Positions 51,534 through 61,217 are shown, counted from the stretch's first letter. The stretch is 64,000 nucleotides of DNA from MKUN01 sp964481425 (GCA_964481425.1 CAYZTM010000014.1:1-64000); one strand, 5' to 3'. The notes: generated by a model not told the origin, from the sequence alone. Translations and numbers: made by a program.

Positions 51534-54314
51534 CTACCTAAGCAGCGTTACATTACCCTGCTTGGTGAATCGCTGTCCTGTGTTGGTCACAGCTTCTATT
51601 TGGTACACATATACACCAAACGGTTGTGGCTTGCCTTTATATGTACCATCCCACCCGGCATCTATATCTTTGCTATCATATACCATTACGCCCCAGCGAT
51701 CATATATGCGGAAGTAATTCAGGGAGGCCATACCACGTTTGATGATCTTAAATTCCCTGTTTTCCGGGTTCATGCTTCCCGGCGCAAAGGCATTAGGAAG
51801 GTACAATACAGATTCTGGGTCAACAAATACATTTATTGAGTCTGTTACCTTGCAGCCGTATTCAGTAGTGGCATGCACTATATATCTTGTACTCACTTCC
51901 GGTCGGGCTACAGGGTTAGCTATACTGTCTGCACTCAAACCAGTAGCCGGGAACCAGGTAAAATACAGGCAATTACCCTCAGGGTTCATTTCGTATGACT
52001 CTCCGGGATACAACCTTACACTATCAGGTAAAGAGACGACTGCATTCGACGCGATATCGACCCGCACAGATGCCGTATGCTTACAGCCGATAGTATCCGT
52101 ACCGGTAGCAGTATATACCATACCTACTTCCGGTTTCACAACCGGGTTAGCAGTTTGGTCGCCGCTTATCCACCATTGCGGGCTCCAGCTATAAGTGTAC
52201 GACGAATCACCTATGGCATGCAATTGTGCTGTATCACCCTGGCATATTACTACATTCGATGGAGAAACGGTCAATGGCTCTACATTATATACCACTGCAT
52301 ATACATCTTTTGTGAGTGTATCGTAGCAATAGCCATTGGTAAGGAACAGTGTAAGTGGATAAGTACCCGTTGTGTAATAAAGGTGTTCGGGGTTATGATC
52401 ATAATTCTCAAAAGGAGAACCATCGCCGAAATCCCATATCACACTCTCGATGCCGTTTACAACAGAGCTATCGGTCACTCTTAGGGTATCGCGGTTACAA
52501 CCCAATATCACGTTAAAACCGAACTTAGCGATAACACCAGGTTTAACAGTAACAACCTGCGGTGTCCTGTCACTCTCGCAGCCATTCTGTGTTTGACTTA
52601 CATACCATATAAAAGTACCCGGAGAATCAATAGCAGGTGTTGGCGGAACAAAGGTGCCAACGCCTCCAGTAGTCACATCGTACCATTGAACAGAATCACC
52701 CACTACAGAAAGTTGCACGATGGTAGTGTCCGTGAACTGGCAATAGTTGTAGGTTGTCGGTATAGGATATGCAGGTTTGTCTTTTATCAATACATTTATC
52801 GGTACCCTTACGCTTTCACAACCTATCGGTGTATAATCAGATACATACCAGGTATAAGTTCCTGGAACATCTGTATTAGGCGTCGGCGGAGTAAGCGTAA
52901 AGTTACCCCCTGTAGGCACATCCCACCATCTTACTTTGTCACCTTGGGTAGACGGATAAGCAACCAAAGGTACTGATGGGCCGAACTGGCAAAATGCCGT
53001 ATCATGCGGAATTGGTGGCGGCGTTGGCGCAGGCTCCGTAATAACGATCGTATCTTTATTGATACAGCCTATGGAATCTACAACTGTTGCTATATAAGTG
53101 CCTGCACACAGGTTGGTTGCAGTAATGCCATTGCCTCCGGTAGGCGCCCATGAGTAGGTATATGGTGGCGTACCTCCATTGACGGTCAAAGTAGCTACAC
53201 CATCACAGAATGCATTGCATTCCGGGTTGGTTTGTGTGTGGTCAACGGTAGCTGGTCCCGGGCCAATCGGCACAGTAACAACTGCAGAATCGACGGCACA
53301 TAGCGTTGTCACCTGCACTGTATATGTCCCGGCACACAAGCCTGTTGCAGTTGCACTGGTATCACCATTCGACCACAGGTAAGTATAACCATATGGGCTT
53401 CCTGTGGCTGTTACTGTAGCTGTTCCGTTACATAGACCACAAATAGTAGGTGTACTGCTGGTACTAAGTGTTATAGATGGCGGTTGACATACTGTACAGG
53501 TAGTCGTTTGGTAATACAAACCTGCAAATGCAACATTGTAGCAATCCCCCGCAGCAGTTACTGTAAATGTAGCGCTTGTTTGGGCGACTGTCATAGTCGT
53601 ATTAACTTCAATGTAATTCCACCAATTATAGTTAAATGTCGCGGCAGTATTATTCATGGTAACATTAGTACCGCCCATCTGAAGATCACCTATACCTATG
53701 AAGGCAACTGCATTGCTTGGATCTCCACACGGTGCTGCAAAGCTCATGTTATGAGTAGCCGTTCCGCCGCTTTTCTCTATTGCACCATCATCAATTATAA
53801 GCGTACCCTGGTAAGTTTGCATAGGGTCACTATATATTACTATCAATGTAGCCCCATCCATATCATTAGGATTGCCGGTCAGGATACCACTGATCATGTA
53901 AGTAAAATTACCTGTTACTACGCTGGTAACATCCGCACGGTAGGTAGTGCTGCCTGCATATCCCCAGCATTTGTCACCTGCACTCCCAATTAAGGTCATA
54001 GGGAAATTCTGTGTACCGGTTGGCCCAACGATAGTAGCTGTTTGAGCGGCTCCGTTCCCTGACCCTTCTACATACAAAAAAGCCGCTTCAATCGTTGCGC
54101 ATGCGGGTATTCCGGTAATATCAAATGGGGCCGGTTGAGGTACGCCGGGCCCCAAATTATTAGCCGGGAATCGCTGTCCAAGGCGTTGAGAAGCCGTGGT
54201 AAAATTCAAACCACATTTCGAAAAATTGTAGTTATTGCCAAGAGTACCATTACCATCGGCAAATGAACTAAAAGGGAGCAGAAGCAATAAAAAAGGTACA
54301 AGTAGTTTTCTCAT
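51534..54314 (-). CDS. Large T9SS adhesin-like protein with SprB repeats (paralog 2)
   Basis: A 926-residue paralog of the preceding protein with the same architecture. It has signal MRKLLVPFLLLLLPFSSFA, a DUF3344-like N-terminal domain (NDMDGATLIVIYSDPMQTY), two SprB-type repeats (NPECNAFCDGVATLTVNGG), Ig-like and PKD domains (ESVIWDFGDGSPFENY), and a type B sorting domain. The last 200 residues are nearly identical in protein to paralog 1 but differ at many silent sites. It is probably exported and surface-attached by the T9SS machinery. Confidence 0.9.
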   Translation of the reverse strand: MRKLLVPFLLLLLPFSSFADGNGTLGNNYNFSKCGLNFTTASQRLGQRFPANNLGPGVPQPAPFDITGIPACATIEAAFLYVEGSGNGAAQTATIVGPTGTQNFPMTLIGSAGDKCWGYAGSTTYRADVTSVVTGNFTYMISGILTGNPNDMDGATLIVIYSDPMQTYQGTLIIDDGAIEKSGGTATHNMSFAAPCGDPSNAVAFIGIGDLQMGGTNVTMNNTAATFNYNWWNYIEVNTTMTVAQTSATFTVTAAGDCYNVAFAGLYYQTTTCTVCQPPSITLSTSSTPTICGLCNGTATVTATGSPYGYTYLWSNGDTSATATGLCAGTYTVQVTTLCAVDSAVVTVPIGPGPATVDHTQTNPECNAFCDGVATLTVNGGTPPYTYSWAPTGGNGITATNLCAGTYIATVVDSIGCINKDTIVITEPAPTPPPIPHDTAFCQFGPSVPLVAYPSTQGDKVRWWDVPTGGNFTLTPPTPNTDVPGTYTWYVSDYTPIGCESVRVPINVLIKDKPAYPIPTTYNYCQFTDTTIVQLSVVGDSVQWYDVTTGGVGTFVPPTPAIDSPGTFIWYVSQTQNGCESDRTPQVVTVKPGVIAKFGFNVILGCNRDTLRVTDSSVVNGIESVIWDFGDGSPFENYDHNPEHLYYTTGTYPLTLFLTNGYCYDTLTKDVYAVVYNVEPLTVSPSNVVICQGDTAQLHAIGDSSYTYSWSPQWWISGDQTANPVVKPEVGMVYTATGTDTIGCKHTASVRVDIASNAVVSLPDSVRLYPGESYEMNPEGNCLYFTWFPATGLSADSIANPVARPEVSTRYIVHATTEYGCKVTDSINVFVDPESVLYLPNAFAPGSMNPENREFKIIKRGMASLNYFRIYDRWGVMVYDSKDIDAGWDGTYKGKPQPFGVYVYQIEAVTNTGQRFTKQGNVTLLR

Positions 54315-54536
54315 GTTGACTTATATGACCTATCATTTAATTATCGATGGGTTTATCTATGACGTGAGTATAAGAACTCAGATTTACATATTAGACTACC
54401 TTTTCAGGCTATAGGGTTGGCTATTATGCATTATTAATGTGCCAATGATGCCCTTCTAGCCTGCAATTATATACTTCCGTAATTTATGCATTTTTTATTA
54501 CAAATAAAACTTTATGCGCAATATTTGAAGAAAAAT

Positions 54537-54564
54537 AAAAAACCCGGGCATACCCGGGTTTTTT
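54537..54564 (-). terminator. Terminator after the gene at 54588
   Basis: Stem AAAAAACCCGGG/CCCGGGTTTTTT (54537-54548 and 54553-54564) with a 4-nt loop. The 273-base gap up to paralog 2 holds nothing else recognisable. Confidence 0.85.
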
Positions 54565-54587
54565 ATACTCTGTAAATATAGAAATTA

Positions 54588-55121
54588 TTAATAATCGTAA
54601 TTATATCCCTTATCGGTAAGGTACTCTTTCTGCACCTCTTGCACCTCATCTTTTATCTCGTAGGCATCCCATTTCCTTAGTGGCCCGAACATTAAGGGCG
54701 CATCACCGTCAAGCTGCAATTTTATAGACTTAACTTTGTGGAACGAAAGCATCTGGATAGCTTCATACGAAAGAGGGAAATAAGCATAGTTGTAATAGTA
54801 GAAATCGCCCCTTTTCTGATGCATCGGCTCCGGCGAAGCAGTTTCTTTACATTTCAACACCAACTCATTATCGCCAGATAGTTTAAGGATCACCTTCTGC
54901 TTGGAGGTAATGTAAAAAGGGTCAGAATAGTATATCTTCAACACCATACCTGCATGGTTTTGGTGTGCAGCTATACCTACCTTCAAAGCACGATCCTGGC
55001 TGCTGTATATCTTTGTTTTAGCAGTTTCGAAGTACGTGGCAGGCCAGCATTTATCACCATCGCGCTTTTGCGCAAACGAGATCATCGGCAACAAAACGAA
55101 CAATAGAATTAATCTCCTCAT
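54588..55121 (-). CDS. Small exported hypothetical protein
   Basis: A 177-residue exported protein, MRRLILLFVLLPMISFAQKR as signal, followed by a beta-rich domain, not recognised. The frame upstream runs into the assembly gap at 55244-55253 and is ignored. The ATG at 55121 begins a clear signal peptide. Function unknown. Confidence 0.72.
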   Translation of the reverse strand: MRRLILLFVLLPMISFAQKRDGDKCWPATYFETAKTKIYSSQDRALKVGIAAHQNHAGMVLKIYYSDPFYITSKQKVILKLSGDNELVLKCKETASPEPMHQKRGDFYYYNYAYFPLSYEAIQMLSFHKVKSIKLQLDGDAPLMFGPLRKWDAYEIKDEVQEVQKEYLTDKGYNYDY

Positions 55122-55243
55122 GATTTTTGTGTGTACGTTTTTAATATTGGCTTGTAAGTTTACAACAAATATTGGGATTTTTAAGTAAAATCCATAATCA
55201 GCTAAAAGAATTTTTACCCTTACCTTATCCTTACGCAATTCTT

Positions 55244-55253
55244 NNNNNNNNNN
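55244..55253. other. Assembly gap (10 Ns)
   Basis: Ten unresolved bases. The length is probably a placeholder, so the true distance between 55121 and the kup gene is not known. Gene order across this point should be treated with care. Confidence 0.98.
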
Positions 55254-55365
55254 CATATTTGCAATATAAGTAGAATGGTACTCCTACGAATTTACAGTTT
55301 TTACCTGCTGGTTTCTTTTATCCGTCAATAATGCGCTAAATTGCGGCGATATTTATAGACCGTCA

Positions 55366-57324
55366 GTGGGCAAAAATCTTAACAGAGTATCCCTAGCAGG
55401 GCTGCTCGTAGCTTTAGGTATCATTTACGGGGACATTGGTACTTCTCCCCTCTACGTTTTCAATGAAATTTGTAACGGTAAGGTCATAAGTGACCTGCTG
55501 ATAACGGGCGGTCTGTCCTGTATCATCTGGACCCTTACACTACAGACCACCGTAAAATATGTTATCCTGACGCTGAAAGCCGATAATAAGGGCGAAGGTG
55601 GCATTTTCTCTCTTTTTGCCCTCGTAAGGCGACACGGTAAGTGGACCGTATTCCCGGCTATGATTGGCGGAGCAGCCTTGTTGGCCGATGGTATGATCAC
55701 TCCACCTATCTCTGTAGCATCTGCAATAGAAGGGCTTCGCAACATCCCTGCATTCAGCAATGCCCCCGACTGGACCATAATCAATATCGTGCTGGCCATC
55801 CTCACTGGGCTGTTCTTTTTCCAGCAGTTCGGCACCATGTCTATTGGTAAGCTGTTTGGGCCTATAATGTTAATATGGTTCATGATGCTGGCCACCTTGG
55901 GTCTGCTGCATATCAGCGACGATTGGAGCATATTCAAAGCCCTGAATCCCTACTATGCCATCAAGCTGCTCACCATTTACCCAAAAGGATTTTGGCTGTT
56001 AGGAGCGGTATTCTTGTGTACTACGGGTGCGGAGGCCTTATACTCCGACCTCGGTCACTGCGGCCGGGGCAATATCCGCATATCCTGGATATATGTTAAA
56101 AGCTGCCTGCTACTCAACTACCTGGGTCAGGGGGCGTTCCTCCTTAGCCATAAGGGTGAGTTGTGGGATTCTTCAGTACGCAATCCCTTCTACCTCCTCA
56201 TGCCCCAGTGGTTTGTTTTGATAGGCATCATTATAGCTACAATGGCAGCTATCATTGCCAGCCAGGCATTGATATCCGGCTCTTTCACGCTTATTAGCGA
56301 GGCCATAAAGCTGAACTTATGGCCCAAAATGAAGATACAATACCCTACCCTCGAGCGGGGCCAGTTGTTCATACCCGGCATCAACTTCCTGCTTTTCGCA
56401 GGCTGTGTTGCCATCGTGCTCATCTTCGGTCAGTCATCAAAAATGGGTGCTGCTTACGGTCTGGCCATTACCATTTGCATGATCATGACCTCTTGCCTGT
56501 TCTCCTATTTCATGTTCATAAAGCGGGTACCGCTCATCGGCATTGTCACATACCTTGCTGTATTTCTTACTATTGAGTTCTCGTTCCTTTTTGCTAATCT
56601 GGAAAAATTCAGGCATGGTGGCTATGTTACTCTTATAATGGGCGGCGTGCTGTTTCTTGTTATGCTCACCTGGTTCAAAGCCCGGAAGATCAAGAATAGA
56701 TACGTGGAATTCGTACGCCTTGAAGATTACGTGCCCATCATACAAGAGTTAAGTAACGACCGTACCATACCCAAGTATGCTACCCACCTGGTGTACCTTA
56801 CCAGTGCCAATAACCCTAAAGAGATAGAACATAAGATCATCTATTCAATATTATACCGCAAGCCAAAGCGGGCTGATATATACTGGTTCGTTCATGTTGA
56901 TGTACTTGACGACCCCTATACCATGGAATATTCCGTGCAGACCATTGTCCCCAATGAGATCATACGTATCGAGTTCCGGCTCGGGTTCCGTATAGAGCAT
57001 AAAATACAGTTAATGTTCCGTAAAGTGGTGGAAGAAATGGTGGACAACAAGGAGGTGAATGTGGTTAGTCGCTACGAATCACTCAGTAAGAACAATGTGA
57101 TGGGCGATTTCAGGTTCATTATCATGGAGAAATTCCTCTCACGCGATAATGCGTTGCCTCTTTGGGAGCGCCTGATGATGAGGGGCTACTTCATACTTAA
57201 GCGCTTTAGTTTGTCCGAAGAAAGAGGTTTTGGCCTCGATCCTTCGGATGTAACACTTGAAAAGTATCCCATCATTGTATCCGCTATCCCTGATGTACAT
57301 CTGAAACGTATCGACGAAGACTGA
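55366..57324 (+). CDS. kup: KUP-family potassium uptake protein
   Basis: A 652-residue potassium/proton symporter of the inner membrane. The N-terminus SLAGLLVALGIIYGDIGTSP, the GGIFSLFALVRRHGKW segment and TTGAEALYSDLGHCGRGNIR are family hallmarks. About 12 hydrophobic helices lead to a cytoplasmic C-terminal domain (residues about 450-652). The start is GTG at 55366, with MGKNLNRVSLAG following. The upstream region is interrupted by the gap, so promoter and regulation are not visible. Confidence 0.94.
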   Translation: MGKNLNRVSLAGLLVALGIIYGDIGTSPLYVFNEICNGKVISDLLITGGLSCIIWTLTLQTTVKYVILTLKADNKGEGGIFSLFALVRRHGKWTVFPAMIGGAALLADGMITPPISVASAIEGLRNIPAFSNAPDWTIINIVLAILTGLFFFQQFGTMSIGKLFGPIMLIWFMMLATLGLLHISDDWSIFKALNPYYAIKLLTIYPKGFWLLGAVFLCTTGAEALYSDLGHCGRGNIRISWIYVKSCLLLNYLGQGAFLLSHKGELWDSSVRNPFYLLMPQWFVLIGIIIATMAAIIASQALISGSFTLISEAIKLNLWPKMKIQYPTLERGQLFIPGINFLLFAGCVAIVLIFGQSSKMGAAYGLAITICMIMTSCLFSYFMFIKRVPLIGIVTYLAVFLTIEFSFLFANLEKFRHGGYVTLIMGGVLFLVMLTWFKARKIKNRYVEFVRLEDYVPIIQELSNDRTIPKYATHLVYLTSANNPKEIEHKIIYSILYRKPKRADIYWFVHVDVLDDPYTMEYSVQTIVPNEIIRIEFRLGFRIEHKIQLMFRKVVEEMVDNKEVNVVSRYESLSKNNVMGDFRFIIMEKFLSRDNALPLWERLMMRGYFILKRFSLSEERGFGLDPSDVTLEKYPIIVSAIPDVHLKRIDED

Positions 57325-57367
57325 TACCAGGTACACTGACATACTTAGCCAAGTTAAAATGTTTCTA

Positions 57368-57375
57368 TAGTTTTG
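57368..57375 (+). promoter_or_regulatory. -7 box TAGTTTTG for the membrane protein gene
   Basis: Perfect TAnnTTTG, 16 bases before the ATG at 57392. The predicted leader is about 13 bases. Confidence 0.52.
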
Positions 57376-57391
57376 CTACAAACGCCTTGCA

Positions 57392-57805
57392 ATGTTTGAC
57401 AATGTTATGGCGGTAGTTGTTGGTACAGCCGTGGGCATGTTGTGCATTGTTTTCATGCAGATGGGCATATATCACTTTTACCCCTTACCACCCGGCACTG
57501 ATCTTTACGATGCTGCATCGGCTCAGGTAGCCCTGTCAGCCATGCCAGCAATAGTATTGTGGTTGTTGACGGCCAGTTACGTAATAGGGTCCTTAATTGC
57601 AGGAATTGTTGCCTCGCTCATTTCTAAGCGAAATACAAAAAATCCTGCCTTAATATGTGGCGTGCTTATGGCCATATCGGGTATAATAAATGTCACCACT
57701 ATACACTACCCCCTTTGGTTCACTGTCGCCACGTTCTTTGCATATTTACCCTTCGCCTATGTGGGGTATATTATTGTCCGTAAGAAACAGGCAAAGACTA
57801 TTTGA
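57392..57805 (+). CDS. Small membrane protein, four hydrophobic segments
   Basis: A 137-residue inner-membrane protein with hydrophobic segments at about residues 4-26, 46-66, 70-95 and 103-128, not recognised by family. The tail is basic (RKKQAKTI). It has its own promoter between the kup and OmpA-like genes. Function unknown. Confidence 0.75.
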   Translation: MFDNVMAVVVGTAVGMLCIVFMQMGIYHFYPLPPGTDLYDAASAQVALSAMPAIVLWLLTASYVIGSLIAGIVASLISKRNTKNPALICGVLMAISGIINVTTIHYPLWFTVATFFAYLPFAYVGYIIVRKKQAKTI

Positions 57806-57891
57806 AATATGGGTTTTACACCTTGTAAACGCATATTAAGCGAAATTGAGTAATTTGAGTGTCCAAAACGAATGCAAACACTTTAAACATC

Positions 57892-58947
57892 ATGTTTAAA
57901 CGTCTCATTTTAATGCTGTGTACAATTGCTACCGTGCATGCCTTTGCGCAGTCAGGGGGCGATACCATACACATATATTTTGAGCGTAATATTGATGTTT
58001 TGAATGCAGACGGAAAGGCTATAATTGACTCCCTCATAGGTAAAGCGATCGTTACGGAAAAAGATAACCTTTCTGTTGTGGGCTATGCCGATTACCTCGG
58101 TAACGAGCAGCATAACCAGGAATTATCAGAAGCCCGGGCTAAAAGTGTAGCTGGCTATTTGATTTCTGGTGGGCTGCCTGCTGATAATATAAAGATATGC
58201 TTAGGCCGGGGGCAGGTCGAGCGCTTTGTCCAGAAAAATCCGGATGGCTTTCCTCAGGACCGTAGAGTAGATATTGTGATAGACAATTTACCTCTTAGTC
58301 CGCCCGACTCTGGTACTATTCCACGGAAACAACGCCTGATACCGGGCAAGACTGCAAAAAATACAGGACGGATATTGGTAAATGCTGAAAACGGCCTCAA
58401 AAAGCGCTCTTCAAAAGGCGACAAAGCCGAACCAAGTAAAATATTGAGAAATGACCCGGACAACGTGACCATCGTCGTAAAACCTGGCACTCATACCGGT
58501 GTTCCTGAAGACTTTAAAAACATTGGTAAACCCTCAAAAGACAAGAAACCTTCAATAGACCTCAGCAAATATAAAAAAGGAGAAACAATAGTTCTGGAGA
58601 ACATTTATTTCTATCCCGAATCTCACCTTGTCAGGGAGAAATCGGTGGACGAACTGCAAAAACTCTTCAATGTGCTGGACGCAAATCCCAAATTGAGGAT
58701 ACGGATAGAAGGCCACGTCTGCTGTGTTACAGATGTAGATGATGCCTACGATATTGACTCACAGGACAACCATTTGTCGTTAAACAGGGCTAAATATATA
58801 TATGATTACCTGGTGGCAAATGGTATTGATGCCGACCGCCTCACCTATATAGGCTTTGGTCGTTCGCGACCTGTTGTCCCCGTTGAATTGAACGAGGCCG
58901 ATGCCAATAAGAATCGCCGTGTGGAAATAAGGATACTGGATAAATGA
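57892..58947 (+). CDS. OmpA-family protein with two OmpA-like domains
   Basis: A 351-residue outer-membrane or periplasmic protein. Signal MFKRLILMLCTIATVHAFAQ. The first OmpA-like domain lies at residues about 25-130, with LSEARAKSVAGYLISGGLPA, and NPDGFPQDRRVDIVID. A charged linker follows (about 140-235). The second, C-terminal domain is at about 240-351, with LSLNRAKYIYDYLVANGI and NEADANKNRRVEIRIL. It binds peptidoglycan, so it links envelope layers. The ATG at 57892 fits the signal peptide; a GTG at 57859 would extend it. Confidence 0.87.
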   Translation: MFKRLILMLCTIATVHAFAQSGGDTIHIYFERNIDVLNADGKAIIDSLIGKAIVTEKDNLSVVGYADYLGNEQHNQELSEARAKSVAGYLISGGLPADNIKICLGRGQVERFVQKNPDGFPQDRRVDIVIDNLPLSPPDSGTIPRKQRLIPGKTAKNTGRILVNAENGLKKRSSKGDKAEPSKILRNDPDNVTIVVKPGTHTGVPEDFKNIGKPSKDKKPSIDLSKYKKGETIVLENIYFYPESHLVREKSVDELQKLFNVLDANPKLRIRIEGHVCCVTDVDDAYDIDSQDNHLSLNRAKYIYDYLVANGIDADRLTYIGFGRSRPVVPVELNEADANKNRRVEIRILDK

Positions 58948-59096
58948 CAGTATTTGAATGCATAAGGAGATGGCTCTTCATTTTATTATTGTCTTAATTA
59001 AATAATAAAGTCCCATGCCAATTACTTTTTTTTGGGGCATTCGACGTATATTAGTCCTGCGAAATCTTTATAAATCATAAAACCGCAAATAATATT

Positions 59097-59591
59097 ATGA
59101 AATCAACAATTGGCGTTTACGAAAACCACGACAAAGCCGTACAAGCGGTAGTAGAACTCAAGGACGCAGGCTTCCCGGTTAAACAACTATCTATCATCGG
59201 TAAGGCCGAAACGGAAGTGGTAGACGAAAAGATGCACATCATGCCCAAAGACCCAATCAAAGTGGGTGGCTTAGGTACCGGTACTGCAGTAGGGGCTACT
59301 TTAGGTATCCTCACGGGGGTAGGCTTATTTGCCATTCCCGGTCTTGGCTTCTTGTATGGTGCCGGTGCTTTGGTTGGTGCCATTGCCGGTTTCGATTTCG
59401 GTCTTATTGGCGGTGGTATAGCCTCCGTGCTAACTACAGTTGGCGTAAAGGACGAAAACGTTAAGAAATACCACGAAGACCTGGAAGCAGGAAAATACAT
59501 AGTAGTTGCCCATGGCAATGAGGCTGAGGTCAATAAAGCGAAAGAAGTACTGCATGCACATGATACGCATGACGACCTTCATACACACTAA
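59097..59591 (+). CDS. YflT/GSP17M-like stress protein
   Basis: A 164-residue protein with an N-terminal YflT-like (general stress protein 17M) domain, STIGVYENHDKAVQAVVEL, then a glycine-rich hydrophobic stretch at about residues 60-115 that could insert in membrane. A His/Asp-rich C-terminus (HAHDTHDDLHTH) may bind metal. Expected to be stress-induced by family, but no specific regulator site is evident. Confidence 0.8.
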   Translation: MKSTIGVYENHDKAVQAVVELKDAGFPVKQLSIIGKAETEVVDEKMHIMPKDPIKVGGLGTGTAVGATLGILTGVGLFAIPGLGFLYGAGALVGAIAGFDFGLIGGGIASVLTTVGVKDENVKKYHEDLEAGKYIVVAHGNEAEVNKAKEVLHAHDTHDDLHTH

Positions 59592-59611
59592 AGAGTAATA
59601 CTCAATATACA

Positions 59612-59656
59612 AAAGCAAAGGGCTGGGCTGCATAATGCAGCCCAGCCCTTTGCTTT
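59612..59656. terminator. Long bidirectional terminator
   Basis: Perfect 21-bp stem (59612-59632 and 59636-59656) with a 3-nt loop and flanking A and T tracts, between the convergent stress-protein and ferredoxin genes. Confidence 0.9.
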
Positions 59657-59675
59657 CACAGTACTAAGACAGCTA

Positions 59676-60023
59676 TTACAAGTGTAATTTTTCTTTTTTA
59701 GCCAACAGTTCTTCAACGGTTTCGCGGTACATTTCATCTGGTACGCAGCAATCTACCGGGCATACTGCAGCACACTGAGGCTCCTCATGAAAACCCTGGC
59801 ATTCCGTGCATTTGTTAGGAGTTATGTAATAAGTGTCCACAGCTACAGGAGCCTGGCGGGCAGCTGCATCTACATGAGTACCGTCCATTAGTTCAAAATC
59901 TCCCTTTACAGAAGTACCGTCAGTTATAGCCCACTCTACTCCACCCTCATATATCGCGTTGTTAGGACATTCCGGTTCGCAAGCCCCGCAATTGATGCAT
60001 TCATCTGTTATTTTTATCGCCAT
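59676..60023 (-). CDS. 4Fe-4S dicluster ferredoxin
   Basis: A 115-residue ferredoxin with two 4Fe-4S motifs. The first is CINCGACEPECP near the N-terminus, and the second is CTECQGFHEEPQCAAVCP with a following VDCC. The sequence between (residues about 25-70) is an insertion of the kind seen in Bacteroidota and Alvin-type ferredoxins. It probably donates low-potential electrons. It is divergent from the acyl-CoA reductase gene, with an inverted repeat in between. Confidence 0.94.
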   Translation of the reverse strand: MAIKITDECINCGACEPECPNNAIYEGGVEWAITDGTSVKGDFELMDGTHVDAAARQAPVAVDTYYITPNKCTECQGFHEEPQCAAVCPVDCCVPDEMYRETVEELLAKKEKLHL

Positions 60024-60059
60024 ATATAATTATCTTTTTTCTGTTTTTTTATATCCCCG

Positions 60060-60067
60060 CAAAGTTA
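60060..60067 (-). promoter_or_regulatory. -7 box TAACTTTG for the ferredoxin gene
   Basis: Perfect TAnnTTTG on the minus strand, with TTTG (60091-60094) 23 bases upstream. Leader about 33 bases. Confidence 0.6.
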
Positions 60068-60090
60068 CAATTTCGCAAACAGAAATTGTA
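60066..60090. promoter_or_regulatory. Candidate operator in the ferredoxin / acyl-CoA reductase gap
   Basis: Perfect 9-bp inverted repeat TACAATTTC/GAAATTGTA (60066-60074 and 60082-60090) with a 7-base spacer. It fills the space between the -33 and -7 elements of the ferredoxin promoter and ends 8 bases before the opposite start codon. A repressor there could control both genes. Confidence 0.5.
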
Positions 60091-60098
60091 CAAAATAG

Positions 60099-61091
60099 AT
60101 GCTTTCTTTAGATACCAGGATAGAACTTGCTGATAGATTAGGTAAATACATGCTTTCTGACGCTGACGAATGGGCGGCGGCCAAAACAAAAGCTGTACTT
60201 GCCAACTCCTGGTTCACAACGGGAGACATAGAACTGGCGGCAAAGAACATAGCAACAGAATTTCTGGATAAGCACAAACTTAAGAATTGGGTAGCTGAAT
60301 ATGTCTTCTCCAATAGCACCAAAACAGTTGGCATAGTGATGGCCGGCAATATCCCCCTCGTAGGTTTTCACGACCTCCTCTGCGGGTTCATCAGCGGTCA
60401 CAAATTGCTTATAAAAACCTCGTCAAAAGACACGGTCCTTATCAGGCACCTGGCAGACAAATTGTACGAATGGGAACCGGAAGTAGGCAACCACATACAG
60501 TTTGCAGAACAGCTCAAGGGCTGCGATGCATACATAGCTACAGGCAGCAACAATACCGCCCGTTATTTCGAGCAGTATTTTGGTAAATACCCTAACATTA
60601 TTCGTAAGAACCGCACCTCCGTTGCCATTCTGGATGGCAATGAAACCGGGCAAGACTTTGAGGCACTGGCAGCAGACATTTTTACCTATTTCGGTTTAGG
60701 CTGCCGCAACGTTAGCCAGCTATGCGTACCACGCGGCTACGATTTCGGGCCTTTACTCACATCGCTCAACAAGCACAATAGCGTAATGGAGCACCACAAA
60801 TACAAGAATAACTATGACTACTACCTTGCTATATACCTGCTGAATAAGATACCCTATCTCACTAATGATTCGCTCCTGTTGACGGAAAATAATGTCCCCT
60901 TCTCCGCCGTTTCAGTACTTCATTATCGCTACTATGATGACAAGAGCACACTTGCTGCAGAACTAAACGACAGCGAAGATATACAGTGCATTGTAGGCGT
61001 CGGCTACATACCCTTCGGACTGTCTCAATTACCCTCCCTCGCCGATTATGCGGATGGCATAGATACTATGGCATTCCTTGCTCAGCTCTAA
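60099..61091 (+). CDS. LuxC-like acyl-CoA reductase
   Basis: A 330-residue protein related to LuxC-type fatty acyl-CoA reductases (NADPH-dependent thioester to aldehyde). It has GIVMAGNIPLVGFHDLLCGF, then AYIATGSNNTARYFEQYFGK, and the active-site Cys in FTYFGLGCRNVSQL. It is shorter than typical LuxC (about 480), which is normal for this Bacteroidota subgroup. It lies divergent from ferredoxin, so an electron-transfer link is plausible but unproven. The substrate chain length is unknown. Confidence 0.88.
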   Translation: MLSLDTRIELADRLGKYMLSDADEWAAAKTKAVLANSWFTTGDIELAAKNIATEFLDKHKLKNWVAEYVFSNSTKTVGIVMAGNIPLVGFHDLLCGFISGHKLLIKTSSKDTVLIRHLADKLYEWEPEVGNHIQFAEQLKGCDAYIATGSNNTARYFEQYFGKYPNIIRKNRTSVAILDGNETGQDFEALAADIFTYFGLGCRNVSQLCVPRGYDFGPLLTSLNKHNSVMEHHKYKNNYDYYLAIYLLNKIPYLTNDSLLLTENNVPFSAVSVLHYRYYDDKSTLAAELNDSEDIQCIVGVGYIPFGLSQLPSLADYADGIDTMAFLAQL

Positions 61092-61217
61092 GGGCTTCCT
61101 AAGCCCACATGCTCGCAACATATTAACCATACTCCATAAAATCATCTGTTTATTAAGATTTTATAGACATTTTAAGAAACAATTTATAATATAATTCATT
61201 TTTATGAGAATATCCCT

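Noticed and set aside
49800..53500. Recurring similar segments considered as CRISPR or DNA repeats
   Set aside because: They are SprB-type and Ig-like protein repeats, in phase with the coding frames and of unequal length.
53179..53993. Plus-strand frames inside the T9SS paralog 2 region
   Set aside because: Antisense to a clear coding region with repeats; codon pattern follows the minus-strand gene.
59612..59656. Long perfect palindrome considered as the end of an insertion element
   Set aside because: It sits exactly between convergent stop codons with flanking A and T tracts and has no second copy or transposase nearby.
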